Assembly (NCBI GenBank): GCA_964344175.1
Contig: CAYFMI010000001.1
Span: forward strand, 1-64,000
Source of the DNA: NIOZ-UU35 sp964344175
GTDB taxonomy: Bacteria > Chloroflexota > Anaerolineae > Anaerolineales > UBA11858
Direction: 5' to 3'
DNA: 64,000 nucleotides
The notes under the pieces were generated by a model that worked only from the letters and a program-made list of their open reading frames with translations, was not told the DNA's origin and did no database searches. Made by a program: the position numbers and the translations under genes. Positions 16,185 through 24,825 of the stretch are shown here, piece after piece. The stretch's first letter is position 1, and each line of letters starts with the position of its first letter.

Positions 16185-17768
16185 ATGGATTACGACGTCA
16201 TCATCATCGGTTCCGGCGCAGGCGGGCTTGCGGCTGCGGTTCCACTAGCACAAGCAGGGAAAAGAGTATTCGTCTGCGAGCAGCACGAAGTTCCCGGCGG
16301 CTGGACACACTCGTTCACCCTCAACGGCTATCGCTTCAGCCCTGGCGTGCATTATATTGGCGGCCTGGAACCGGGCGGATCGCTGCGACGCACCTACGAA
16401 GGACTGGGGGTCTCGGCAGACCTGGAATTTTGTGAACTCAACCCCGATGGCTACGATCATGTTTTTATTGGTGAAGAAAGGTTCGATTTTCCCAAAGGGC
16501 GCGAAAACCTGATCCAGCGTCTCAAGGACCGTTTTCCACATGAGGCAGCTGGTATCGTTGGTTATTTCAATCTACTCGACAACATGATGACAAATCTGAG
16601 CCGCCTGGGGCGCGTAAAAGGGCCAGGGGATGCGCTTGGCGCGGCGGGGGCAGCGGGATCGGTCATCAAGTGGGCGCGGCGCTCCGGGCAAGATATGATC
16701 GAAGCCTATATCTCTGACCCGCTACTGAAGGGGATTTTAGCTGCACAATCGGGCGATCACGGCATGCCGCCCTCGCAGGTTTCGGCGTTTGTCCACGCCG
16801 GGATCACGCACCACTACTTTGAAGGCGGCTATTACCCAAAAGGGGGCGCGTTCGTTATTCCGCGGGCTTTTGTTCGGGCGTTGAAACGCGCCGGGGGCCA
16901 GATTCAACTGCAAACGGCGGTGCGGCGCATCCTGCTTGAAAACGGGGAAGCCGTTGGAGTAGAACTCGCCGATGGGACAAGCGTTTCCGCCAAATACGTT
17001 ATCAGCAACGCCGACCCCGAAGTAACCTTCGGGACAATGATCGGGCGTGAGCATCTCAGCAAACGATTGCAACGCAAGCTCGACCGCGTGGAATATTCGA
17101 CCTCGGCCCTGAGCCTGTTCTTCGCCACCGATATGGATTTGGCTGCCGCCGGGCTGGATTCGGGCAATTACTGGTTTTACGACCACGAAGATATTGACGC
17201 GCTTTACAAACTCGGCCTGACCGATCATGCCCTGCGCGCCGATGTGCCCCCCGCCAGTTTCTTGACAGTGACCACGCTCAAAGACCCCTCCAAGATGCAC
17301 ACCCGCGGGCCAACGGCGGGGCACCATACTTGCGAAGCTTTCGCGTTTGTTGGGTTTGATGCCTTTGAAAAATGGGCCGACAGCCGCTACGGCGCACGCC
17401 CCGGTGAATACAACGCCATGAAAGAAGAACTTTCGTGGAAGATGTTCCAGACAATAGAGCGACGCGTTCCGGGCATCAGCGATCATATTGTATTTTGGGA
17501 TTTGGGCACCCCATTGACCAATGTGCATTATCTCAACGCCACGCGCGGCAACCTGTATGGCATTGCCAAGAGTATCAATCAGGTCGGGCCGGGCGCGTTC
17601 CCCATTCAAAGCGAGATCGAGGGCCTGTTGATGGTTGGCGCCAGCACACTCAGTCATGGCGTGGCGGGTGCAACAGCTACGGGCATCGCTGCGGCGCGCA
17701 AGATATTGAATTGCAATACGGCGGAGTTGTTGACACAGAAAGGGCCGGAATTGAAGGTAAATGTCTAA
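16185..17768 (+). CDS. FAD-dependent oxidoreductase of the carotenoid isomerase / retinol saturase family
   Basis: Flavoprotein of 527 residues with the N-terminal dinucleotide fold DYDVIIIGSGAGGLAAAVPLAQAGKRVFVCEQ and the PGGW...YRFSPGVHYIGG segment typical of the CrtI/CrtISO/RetSat group. The C-terminal FAD motif is near 485-510 (GLLMVGASTLSHGVAGATATG). Family members isomerise or saturate polyenes; the substrate here is unknown, and no carotenoid genes are in the window. AAAGGAG lies 6 bases before the ATG. It is separated from the exporter operon by a repeat and is probably independent. Confidence 0.85.
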   Translation: MDYDVIIIGSGAGGLAAAVPLAQAGKRVFVCEQHEVPGGWTHSFTLNGYRFSPGVHYIGGLEPGGSLRRTYEGLGVSADLEFCELNPDGYDHVFIGEERFDFPKGRENLIQRLKDRFPHEAAGIVGYFNLLDNMMTNLSRLGRVKGPGDALGAAGAAGSVIKWARRSGQDMIEAYISDPLLKGILAAQSGDHGMPPSQVSAFVHAGITHHYFEGGYYPKGGAFVIPRAFVRALKRAGGQIQLQTAVRRILLENGEAVGVELADGTSVSAKYVISNADPEVTFGTMIGREHLSKRLQRKLDRVEYSTSALSLFFATDMDLAAAGLDSGNYWFYDHEDIDALYKLGLTDHALRADVPPASFLTVTTLKDPSKMHTRGPTAGHHTCEAFAFVGFDAFEKWADSRYGARPGEYNAMKEELSWKMFQTIERRVPGISDHIVFWDLGTPLTNVHYLNATRGNLYGIAKSINQVGPGAFPIQSEIEGLLMVGASTLSHGVAGATATGIAAARKILNCNTAELLTQKGPELKVNV

Positions 17769-17826
17769 AGGTTAGCAGGTTGGTAAAGTTTAAACGTTCC
17801 AACTTGCCAACGTTCTAACCTACAAA
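17769..17826. repeat. Inverted repeat upstream of the four-helix-bundle gene
   Basis: AGGTTAGCAGGTTGGTAAAG and the complement of AACTTGCCAACGTTCTAACC form a stem-loop with arms about 17770-17789 and 17801-17820. The word GGTTAGCAGGTT recurs in opposite orientation at 18260-18271, so repeats bracket the gene at 17849. Confidence 0.6.
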
Positions 17827-17848
17827 CGGATAGGGGAAGGAGTGGGAA

Positions 17849-18259
17849 ATGGCAACAATACGTCGCTTTGAAGAAATTCGGGTCTGGCAAACAGGGCGCG
17901 AACTCGCTAATTTGGTATATACGCTTTCCAGGTGCGGCGACTTTGCGCGTGATTTTGGGCTAAAAGACCAGATGCGCCGGGCAGTGGTTTCCATTATCAG
18001 CAATATTGCCGAAGGATACGAGAGCCGCACACAGGCACAATTTATCAATTATTTGGGAACAGCCAAAGCATCTGCCGGCGAAGTACGCGCACAACTGTAT
18101 ATCGCTCTCGATCAAAAATATCTGACTCGGGAACAGTTTCAACAAGCCTTCAATTTAGCTGAAAAAGCCTCACGACAGATTCATAATTTCATCGCCTATC
18201 TTCAATCGCACCCCCATGCCCGTCAAGTTCGCGAAGAAATCGTCGAATATACTATATGA
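17849..18259 (+). CDS. Four-helix-bundle protein (S23 / rRNA intervening-sequence type)
   Basis: A 136-residue helical protein of the family first seen as open reading frames in 23S rRNA intervening sequences (TIGR02436). Family hallmarks are RFEEIRVWQTGRELANLVY near the start, LKDQMRRAVVSIISNIAEGY around 40-60, and KASAGEVRAQLYIALD in the middle. Function is unknown; structures of relatives form pentameric bundles. AAGGAG is well placed. The gene is enclosed by related inverted repeats at 17769-17826 and 18258-18317, which suggests that it moved in as a small cassette. No rRNA gene is nearby. Confidence 0.85.
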   Translation: MATIRRFEEIRVWQTGRELANLVYTLSRCGDFARDFGLKDQMRRAVVSIISNIAEGYESRTQAQFINYLGTAKASAGEVRAQLYIALDQKYLTREQFQQAFNLAEKASRQIHNFIAYLQSHPHARQVREEIVEYTI

Positions 18260-18317
18260 ACCTGCTAACCTGTAAACAGATCAACGGTTGCGTACCAGAA
18301 TGTTGGCAGGTTCATAG
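18258..18317. repeat. Inverted repeat downstream of the four-helix-bundle gene
   Basis: TGAACCTGCTAAC at 18258-18270 pairs with GTTGGCAGGTTCA at 18303-18315 (12 of 13). The first arm overlaps the stop codon of the preceding gene and includes the complement of GGTTAGCAGGTT at 17770-17781. Confidence 0.6.
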
Positions 18318-18326
18318 TTTTGTGCT

Positions 18327-18339
18327 TATAATAAATTTA
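18327..18339 (+). promoter_or_regulatory. -10 box positioned for a leaderless pfkB mRNA
   Basis: TATAAT at 18327-18332 is followed 6 bases later by the ATG at 18339, the usual distance to a transcription start. No Shine-Dalgarno sequence is present. Confidence 0.5.
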
Positions 18340-19352
18340 TGCAAACTCCCCGCTACCTCCTCGCCGGAACCCTGACCCGCGACTACTACATCACCCACGA
18401 AGACAAGCCCGTACTCGATGTACTGGGCGGCAATGTGCCCTACGCTGCTGTCGGCCTGAAACTCTGGGAAGATGAATCCCCACCGGGATTACTGGCGCGT
18501 GTTGGTGAAGATTTTCCCCAAACCTGGCTTGACGATCTCAATAAACGCGGCTTCGATACAAGCGGCATACAGGTTCTCCCCGATGCAGTCGATGTGCGCA
18601 ACTTCTATGTCTACACCAACAAAGTCACCCGCACCAGCGGAGACCCGGTGACCCACTTCGCCCGCTTAGGCATCCCTTACCCCAAAATTCTACTGGGCTA
18701 TCAAGATGTCAGCCACGCGCTGGATAGCCGCACCGATCTCACCCCGGCATCCCTGCGGCAGGGGGATATTCCCGAAACCTACCAAGAAGCCGCTGCAGCT
18801 CATTTATGCCCGGTGGATTTCATGACTCACAGCCTGTTACCGGCTGTGTTCCGTCAGGCGGGGATCACCACCGTAACGCTTGACCCTTCCCCGGGTTATA
18901 TGAACCCCACTTTTTTCAATCAAGTCCCCAGCCTGATCACCGGACTGACGGCCTTTATCCCAGCTGAGGAAGATTTACGTTCGCTCTTCAAGGGCCACAG
19001 CGATGATCTATGGGAAATGGCCGCGGCCATAGCCAACTACGGCTGCGAGATCGTTGTCATCAAACGCGGCGAGCGCGGCCAACTGCTCTATAACGCAACT
19101 TCACAAGAACGCTGGGAAATTCCAGCCTACCCGGCCCGCATCGAAAATCTCACCGGCGTCGGCGATGCCTTTTGCGGCGGATTTTTGGCCGGGTATCGCC
19201 GCAGCTACGACCCGCTTGAGGCCGTGCTGCACGGCAACATCTCAGCAGCCATCGTCTCTGAGGGCAGCGGCATCTTCTTTGGCCTCGATGTACTGCCCGG
19301 GCTGACTGAAGCGCGGCTTGCCTCACTGCGCCAATCGGCGCGCAAAATTTAA
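18339..19352 (+). CDS. PfkB-family carbohydrate/nucleoside kinase
   Basis: Ribokinase-fold sugar kinase of 337 residues. The N-terminus has the substrate-side GGN motif (VLDVLGGNVPYAAVGLKLW, about 26-44). The C-terminal signature ENLTGVGDAFCGGFLAGY (about 268-285) carries the catalytic aspartate and anion hole. The substrate cannot be told; distant members act on ribose, fructose-6-P, adenosine or ribulosamines. It is followed 23 bases later by an M20 peptidase, probably in the same transcript. Confidence 0.87.
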   Translation: MQTPRYLLAGTLTRDYYITHEDKPVLDVLGGNVPYAAVGLKLWEDESPPGLLARVGEDFPQTWLDDLNKRGFDTSGIQVLPDAVDVRNFYVYTNKVTRTSGDPVTHFARLGIPYPKILLGYQDVSHALDSRTDLTPASLRQGDIPETYQEAAAAHLCPVDFMTHSLLPAVFRQAGITTVTLDPSPGYMNPTFFNQVPSLITGLTAFIPAEEDLRSLFKGHSDDLWEMAAAIANYGCEIVVIKRGERGQLLYNATSQERWEIPAYPARIENLTGVGDAFCGGFLAGYRRSYDPLEAVLHGNISAAIVSEGSGIFFGLDVLPGLTEARLASLRQSARKI

Positions 19353-19375
19353 AACGACCGCCGTCTTATGTCGCT

Positions 19376-20476
19376 ATGAACCTCACCGAGAGAATTCTCC
19401 AGCTTGCTATCCAAATCCAGCAAATCCCTGCGCCTACTTTCCAGGAGCGGCAACGGGGGAATTTTATTGCCGAACGTTTTGATGAGATGGGTTTGGCCGA
19501 TGTGGAAACCGACACTTTAGGGAACGTTTACGCGCGCCGCCCAGGGGAGGGTGAGACCGCCCCCATCATTCTCTCTGCCCATAGTGATACCGTCTTCCCA
19601 ATCGATACCGATTTGAGCGTGCGCCGCACAGCGAGGCGCACCTACGCTCCCGGCATCGGCGATAACAGCCTGGGGGTCGCCGGGTTGTTTGGGCTGCTGT
19701 GGCTGTTAGATGAACGAAAAATCAGCCTTCCCGGCGATTTGTGGCTGGTTGCCAACGTGGGCGAAGAGGGGTTGGGCGACCTCAATGGCATGCGCGCCGT
19801 TGTAGATCGTTTCGGGAATGTGCCCCAGGCCTATATTGTGCTCGAAGGCATGGCCCTGGGACAAGTGTATCACCGCGCGCTGGGGGTACAGCGCTACCGT
19901 GTTACGGCAACAACTAAAGGCGGGCATTCATGGGCCGATTACGGCGCGCCGTCGGCAATTCACGAACTGGCTGTGCTGATCGAAAAGTTAACCCAACTCT
20001 CCTTGCCAACAAAACCGCGCACTTCACTCAACGTGGGCATAATTTCCGGCGGCACATCCATCAACACCATCGCCGCCGAAGCCTCCCTTGAGCTGGATCT
20101 GCGCTCCGAAGAACCCGAATCCCTCCAGAGCTTAGTCCGCAACGCCGAGAAACTTTTCGAGCAGGCCAGGCGTCCGAGGGTGCAGATTCAGGCCAAGATC
20201 ATCGGGCAGCGCCCGGCAGGGGAGATTGCCAAAGATCATCCCCTGGTCGCACTAGCCTCCACAGGGTTACAGGCGCAAGGTATCCGGCCGCAGTTCAGCA
20301 TCGGCTCAACAGATGCCAACATCCCACTCAGCCGCGGGCTGCCCGGCGTATGCATTGGATTGACGCACGGCGGCGGGGCGCACACCCTGAATGAGTTCAT
20401 CGAAACCGCGCCGATAGCCAAAGGCATGGAACAATTACTTGCGTTGATCACCGGGGCCTTCGCGAATGTACCCTAG
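19376..20476 (+). CDS. M20-family zinc peptidase
   Basis: Di-zinc aminoacyl hydrolase of 366 residues. Metal and catalytic motifs are SAHSDTVFP (His-x-Asp, about 67-75), GIGDNSLGVAG (bridging Asp near 94) and NVGEEGLGDL (Glu-Glu near 127). The lid domain starts near KGGHSWADYG (about 180). The C-terminal motif GLTHGGGAHTLNEF supplies the last zinc ligand. It resembles peptidase T and carboxypeptidase G2-like enzymes; the substrate is unknown. No signal peptide, so it is cytoplasmic. Probably cotranscribed with the pfkB gene and the following membrane protein gene. Confidence 0.88.
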   Translation: MNLTERILQLAIQIQQIPAPTFQERQRGNFIAERFDEMGLADVETDTLGNVYARRPGEGETAPIILSAHSDTVFPIDTDLSVRRTARRTYAPGIGDNSLGVAGLFGLLWLLDERKISLPGDLWLVANVGEEGLGDLNGMRAVVDRFGNVPQAYIVLEGMALGQVYHRALGVQRYRVTATTKGGHSWADYGAPSAIHELAVLIEKLTQLSLPTKPRTSLNVGIISGGTSINTIAAEASLELDLRSEEPESLQSLVRNAEKLFEQARRPRVQIQAKIIGQRPAGEIAKDHPLVALASTGLQAQGIRPQFSIGSTDANIPLSRGLPGVCIGLTHGGGAHTLNEFIETAPIAKGMEQLLALITGAFANVP

Positions 20477-20493
20477 CCATAAAGGAAGCGCTT

Positions 20494-22158
20494 ATGCTGA
20501 GTACCACCGATTTCCTGAGGGGGTTTCCGCTGGCAGTTATGCTCTTTGCTTTGCCGCTCACCGGCGCGATTGCATGGGGGCTGATTGTACTGTACCGGCG
20601 CAGAGTCATCCGCCTGATGGCTGCCGCAGCCGGTCAAGCTCCCGTTACCCAGCCCCCCGAACCGCCCTCAGCCGCCCCACGCCCGCCATTGACCTTCAAG
20701 ATCATCAACCCGGCAAACGCGCCGCCTGAAACGCACACCAAAAACAGCCTATACAATGCTATGCACCGCAGGCTCTGGAGGATCGTTGCCATCTACGCGC
20801 TGGGCGGGGTTGGGTATGCGGCTTTGATGGCGGTCATCTTGCTGTCGCTCCAACCGATCACGCGCCATCCCCTGGCTATGCTAACATTGACACTGACCTT
20901 TCTCTGGCCGTTCGTTCTGGTGTTGTGGAGCATTCTGGGGCATACACACCGCTCCCGTGCCATCATTCTAGGCGGCTACGCGCTCTTGTATCTTGCACTT
21001 GGGATTGAAGGAAGCCTCAGCGGCTCCATCGCGCGCTGGAGTTCTAGCATTCAGCTATGGCAATCCGTCAATTTACAACTAACCATTGCCTTAATATTGG
21101 TCATGAATCGCAAAATCCGCGCCATAGGGCCATTAGTATTGGTCTTGCTTACGTTTCTCGTTGCCGGTGTTCTTGGGCTGATCTATTTCATCGGCAACAA
21201 CGGAGCCTGGTTTATCGCGCTGGCAAAACAAATTGGCTTGAACCTTCAGCAAGCTAACTTGTTCTCAATTGGGGCAATTGTAATAGGAACAACCGGAATG
21301 GGCCTAACTGCCTGGGCGATGCTATTAAAGCTAAAAAAACTCTACACCCGCCAGAAGATCAGCGATCAGATCTTATCATCCGCCGTGATCTTTGCACTGT
21401 GTGCGCTCCATTACGCAGTTTTCATCGCCAGTGAAGACACAAGCGGCCTACTCTACGGTCTAGCGGCCTGCTTGTGCCCATCCATACTGGTGTGGGGCGG
21501 CTTTGCCCTGGCGCGCCGCGGTGCCTCCCAAACTCCGCCGGTAAATTTACTACTCCTGCGCGTGTTTTCTCTTGGCAGGCGCAGCGCCCAACTCCACGAT
21601 GCCCTGAGCAGCCACTGGCGTTCGATAGGCAACCTGCGCATGATCGCCGGGCCAGATCTGGCGGCGACGACCATTGAATCCCACGAATTCTTAGACTTTC
21701 TTTCCGGAAAATTAAACGAATACTTCATCGCCAGCCATGCCGAACTTCAGCAGCGCCTGACCGAAGCTGCCGACCAACCCGATCCAGATGGGCGCTATCG
21801 CGTCACTGAGTATTTCTGCTTTGCCGACACCTGGAAAATGGTATTGGGAGAGTTGGCCGCCCGGCACGATGTCGTGCTGATGGATTTACGCAGCTTTTCG
21901 CCCCAGAACGCAGGCTGCATTTACGAGATCAACACCCTGCTCGATCTTGTCCCCCTAGAAAAGATCCTCCTGATCACCGACACCACCACCGATCAGGCCT
22001 TGTTGCAGCAAACCGCCATACAAGCCTGGGCCAAATTGCCAGTATCCTCCCCAAACCGCACCGCAGGCAAAGAACTGCGCCTTTATGATTTCCGCAAATC
22101 CATTTCGACCGAAATACCCGGTCTGCTCCGAGCGCTGACCCAGGTCGTCGGTTCCTGA
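20494..22158 (+). CDS. Multi-pass membrane protein with a conserved-looking cytosolic C-terminal domain
   Basis: A 554-residue protein. One N-terminal helix (about 10-33), a Pro-rich linker, then about seven helices (about 95-345), followed by a soluble domain of about 190 residues. The soluble part has an alternating beta/alpha look: NLRMIAGPDLAATTIESHEFLDFL, a switch-like VLMDLRSFSPQNAGCIYEI and EKILLITDTTTDQALLQQTA. The Asp-Leu-Arg-Ser-Phe-Ser-Pro-x-Asn stretch recalls TIR-like or nucleotide-binding Rossmann folds, but I cannot assign the domain. AAAGGAAG precedes the ATG. It sits directly behind the M20 peptidase gene and converges on the acyl-CoA synthetase gene. Confidence 0.7.
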   Translation: MLSTTDFLRGFPLAVMLFALPLTGAIAWGLIVLYRRRVIRLMAAAAGQAPVTQPPEPPSAAPRPPLTFKIINPANAPPETHTKNSLYNAMHRRLWRIVAIYALGGVGYAALMAVILLSLQPITRHPLAMLTLTLTFLWPFVLVLWSILGHTHRSRAIILGGYALLYLALGIEGSLSGSIARWSSSIQLWQSVNLQLTIALILVMNRKIRAIGPLVLVLLTFLVAGVLGLIYFIGNNGAWFIALAKQIGLNLQQANLFSIGAIVIGTTGMGLTAWAMLLKLKKLYTRQKISDQILSSAVIFALCALHYAVFIASEDTSGLLYGLAACLCPSILVWGGFALARRGASQTPPVNLLLLRVFSLGRRSAQLHDALSSHWRSIGNLRMIAGPDLAATTIESHEFLDFLSGKLNEYFIASHAELQQRLTEAADQPDPDGRYRVTEYFCFADTWKMVLGELAARHDVVLMDLRSFSPQNAGCIYEINTLLDLVPLEKILLITDTTTDQALLQQTAIQAWAKLPVSSPNRTAGKELRLYDFRKSISTEIPGLLRALTQVVGS

Positions 22159-22182
22159 TCTTTCCTTCCGCTCTGCAACTTC

Positions 22183-24240
22183 TCAGGCGCTGCGCACATC
22201 AACAGCCACCACCCCGCGAGAAAGCACCCGCAAGGGGTTGATTTCAATTTCGGCAATCTCCGGGTGTTCATAGGCCAATTGCGCCAGGCGGAATAGTGCA
22301 TCCAAGACAGCTTCTCGGTCGGCTGGGGGTAGGTTACGGAAACCGCGTAACTTGCGCCCCGCCCAGGTGGTTTCGAGCATCTGTTCAGCTTCACGACGGG
22401 TCAGCGGAGCCAGGCCAAAGGCGATGTCTTTCAAACCTTCCACTTCTGTGCCGCCGGAGCCAAACATCACCAGGGGGCCAAATTGGGGATCTTGAATCGC
22501 GCCGAGGATGACTTCTTGCCCATGAGGCATCATCTGCTGAAGATGCACGCCTTCAATCACTCCCTCGGGGTGGGCAGCCTGCGCCCGATGCATGATCTGC
22601 TCCCAGGCCGCGCGCAACGCATATTCATCCCCCAAATTGAGCATCACGCCCCCAATGTCCGACTTGTGTGAAATACCCGCCGCAGCGATTTTCATCGCCA
22701 CCGGGAAGCCAATTTTAGCCGCAATAGCGGCGGCTTCGTCGGGCGTGTGAGCCAGATGCAGCGCGGCATTGGGGATGCCATAAGCATCTAAGAGCGTCGG
22801 GATGTCCGACGTCGGGATGTCGGGCGTCTCGACGGAGAGAACAGGTTCATCCTGAGCAAAATTCAATAATTCAGCGCGTTCGACGAGGGCCGCTAAAGCC
22901 GCCGCGGCGCGTTCGGGGAAGCGATATTCGGGCACACGGGCCGCGCGCAGATGCTCGACAGCCTCTTGAATCAAACGCTCACCCATCACTGCCACCACAA
23001 CCGGTTTCTCTGCCCCGTGGATAATAGGGATGATAGCCTTCGCCACAGCCCCAGCAGTATACATTGGCGGGGTGGGGTAAATGACCATCACGCTATCTAC
23101 GCCGGGGTCAGATAAAGCTATTCGCAGGCTGGCCGCAAATTCGTCGGGGCCTGCGGATGCAAGCATATCCACCGGGTTGCTGAGGCTGGCCGCCGGTGGC
23201 AGTATCTGCCCCAGGGTCGCGCGCGTTTCTCCACTCCATTCGGCCAATTCCAAACCCAAAGATTCGAGCGCATCGGCAGCAGTAACTCCCGGCCCCCCTG
23301 CATTGGTCAACACGGCCACACGGTTGCCTTTCGGCAGCGGGCACCAGGCCAGAGCGCGCGCCTGATCGAACATCTCTTCACTGGTCTCGGCACGCAACAC
23401 CCCGGCTCTTCGGAAGGCAGCGTTGTAGGCGCTTTCTTCCCCGGCCAGCGCCCCGGTGTGGGAAGCTACCGCTCGTTGACCGGCCTCAAATCGCCCGACT
23501 TTGAGGGCAATGATCGGTTTCTGCTGAACGACGGCGCGGGCCTGCTCGACAAACCGGCGACCATCTTTCACCCCCTCAACATAAAGGGCTAAAACATGCG
23601 TGAAGGGATCAGCAGCCACAGGGGCAAGCATATCGGTTTCGCTGACATCGGCCTGGTTGCCCAAACTGACCAGCCGCGAAAGGCCATAACCCTGGCCGCG
23701 CGCCCAGTCGATCACCGCCGCGCAAATGGCTCCCGAATGTGAAATAAAGGCCACATCACCGGGTGTAGGGCCAGGTGGCGGCAAGAAGGTTGTATCAATG
23801 GGCAGGTGCGTATCGAGCAGGCCAATACAGTTGGGGCCAATTAATCGGATACTGTATTGGCGGGCGACTTCGAGAACTTCGTCTTCGAGTTTGGCCCCCT
23901 CAGGGCCAACTTCGCGGAACCCGCCGGAGCCAATGATCGCGGCCTGAATACCGCGCTGCCCGCACTGACGCAGAGCGCCGGCCACATGGGGTGCAGGGAT
24001 CAACACAGCAGCCAGATCAACGGGTTCGGGAACTTCAAGGGCATTGGTGTAGATCGGGCGTCCTAGCAATTGGCCCCCTTTGACGTTCACGAAGTGAATC
24101 GCGCCCTGATAATTGCTGCGCACCAGGTTGATGGCAAGACCATAGCCCAGTTTGGCCGGGTCATTCGAAGCCCCGATAATAACAACACCCTTAGGGTTGA
24201 AAAAGGGAGCCAGCGTGATAGGATGAGGAGATTTTGACAT
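22183..24240 (-). CDS. ADP-forming acyl-CoA/acetyl-CoA synthetase, fused alpha and beta parts
   Basis: Nucleoside-diphosphate-forming acyl-CoA synthetase of 685 residues that couples acyl-CoA cleavage to ATP synthesis in many anaerobes. A CoA-binding domain (PKGVVIIGASNDPAKLGYG, about 13-31) is followed by two flavodoxin-like succinyl-CoA-synthetase domains, with the phosphohistidine segment ASHTGALAGEES near 268. The ATP-grasp domain starts near 490 and includes FPVAMKIAAAGISHKSDIGG. No acetyltransferase domain, so it is not a Pat enzyme. A GCGTC-type repeat is embedded in frame at 22794-22834. It follows an SRPBCC gene by 2 bases and is probably its operon partner. Substrate may be acetate, propionate or a branched acid. 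Confidence 0.9.
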   Translation of the reverse strand: MSKSPHPITLAPFFNPKGVVIIGASNDPAKLGYGLAINLVRSNYQGAIHFVNVKGGQLLGRPIYTNALEVPEPVDLAAVLIPAPHVAGALRQCGQRGIQAAIIGSGGFREVGPEGAKLEDEVLEVARQYSIRLIGPNCIGLLDTHLPIDTTFLPPPGPTPGDVAFISHSGAICAAVIDWARGQGYGLSRLVSLGNQADVSETDMLAPVAADPFTHVLALYVEGVKDGRRFVEQARAVVQQKPIIALKVGRFEAGQRAVASHTGALAGEESAYNAAFRRAGVLRAETSEEMFDQARALAWCPLPKGNRVAVLTNAGGPGVTAADALESLGLELAEWSGETRATLGQILPPAASLSNPVDMLASAGPDEFAASLRIALSDPGVDSVMVIYPTPPMYTAGAVAKAIIPIIHGAEKPVVVAVMGERLIQEAVEHLRAARVPEYRFPERAAAALAALVERAELLNFAQDEPVLSVETPDIPTSDIPTLLDAYGIPNAALHLAHTPDEAAAIAAKIGFPVAMKIAAAGISHKSDIGGVMLNLGDEYALRAAWEQIMHRAQAAHPEGVIEGVHLQQMMPHGQEVILGAIQDPQFGPLVMFGSGGTEVEGLKDIAFGLAPLTRREAEQMLETTWAGRKLRGFRNLPPADREAVLDALFRLAQLAYEHPEIAEIEINPLRVLSRGVVAVDVRSA
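22794..22834 (-). repeat. GACGTC-rich repeat inside the acyl-CoA synthetase gene
   Basis: GCGTCGGGATGTCCGACGTC continues into GGGATGTCGGGCGTC. On the coding strand it reads in frame as ETPDIPTSDIPTL, in the linker before the ATP-grasp domain. The words match those at 41701-41750 in fdhA and 16141-16170. Confidence 0.6.
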
Positions 24241-24242
24241 AT

Positions 24243-24704
24243 TTAAGTTTTATAGCATTCCGGCAATTCGGGTGTTTCTAAAAGTTCTTTAATCGCTGCC
24301 AATCGCTCCACCAATTTGCGAAGGAGAAGCAGACGAATAATTGGCTCAAAGATTTTCAATATTCCACGGGCGTGGAGTGTCTCACGCTGGATCAGGCGCG
24401 TGCCACCGCCCTCGGAAATGAATTGATAAGCAAGATGCCCATACATCCCTGCGCCTGCGAAATCTTCTGCCAGCCAATTATATGGATCAAAGCGTGTGAT
24501 TATCGAGTTGATTTCACCCTGGAAGAAAGGCAGCATCTGGACAACTTCGCGGTAGCGCGTGCCAACCTTTACCGCCCCAGGGGTGACTTTATCCAGAAGC
24601 AGCACCGTCGAATCGGACTTTCGTTCCACCGCATCCTTGTTTTGCAAAAAAGTGAAGACGGTTTCGGGAGAACGGTTGATAAATATGGATAGTTCGAAAT
24701 CCAT
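24243..24704 (-). CDS. SRPBCC (START-like) family protein
   Basis: A 153-residue protein of the polyketide cyclase/START ligand-binding superfamily: FELSIFINRSPETVFTFLQNKDAVERK at the N-terminus, a run of beta strands (VGTRYREVVQMLPFFQGE; GHLAYQFISEGGGTRLIQRE) and a long C-terminal helix (IIRLLLLRKLVERLAAIKELL). The ATG at 24704 is used because GGAAGG lies 6 bases upstream; a longer frame adds nine unsupported residues. The hydrophobic ligand is unknown. The stop is 2 bases before the acyl-CoA synthetase start, so they are cotranscribed. Confidence 0.8.
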   Translation of the reverse strand: MDFELSIFINRSPETVFTFLQNKDAVERKSDSTVLLLDKVTPGAVKVGTRYREVVQMLPFFQGEINSIITRFDPYNWLAEDFAGAGMYGHLAYQFISEGGGTRLIQRETLHARGILKIFEPIIRLLLLRKLVERLAAIKELLETPELPECYKT

Positions 24705-24825
24705 AGGGCCTTCCGACAATTCTTGATGCAACGCACTTAGTTGCTGTTTCTATATGGTTTTCTCGCAACAGCGGAAGTGCGTCGCACCTGCAAACATCTA
24801 TCAAACAAAGCAGTAGCAACCAGGG

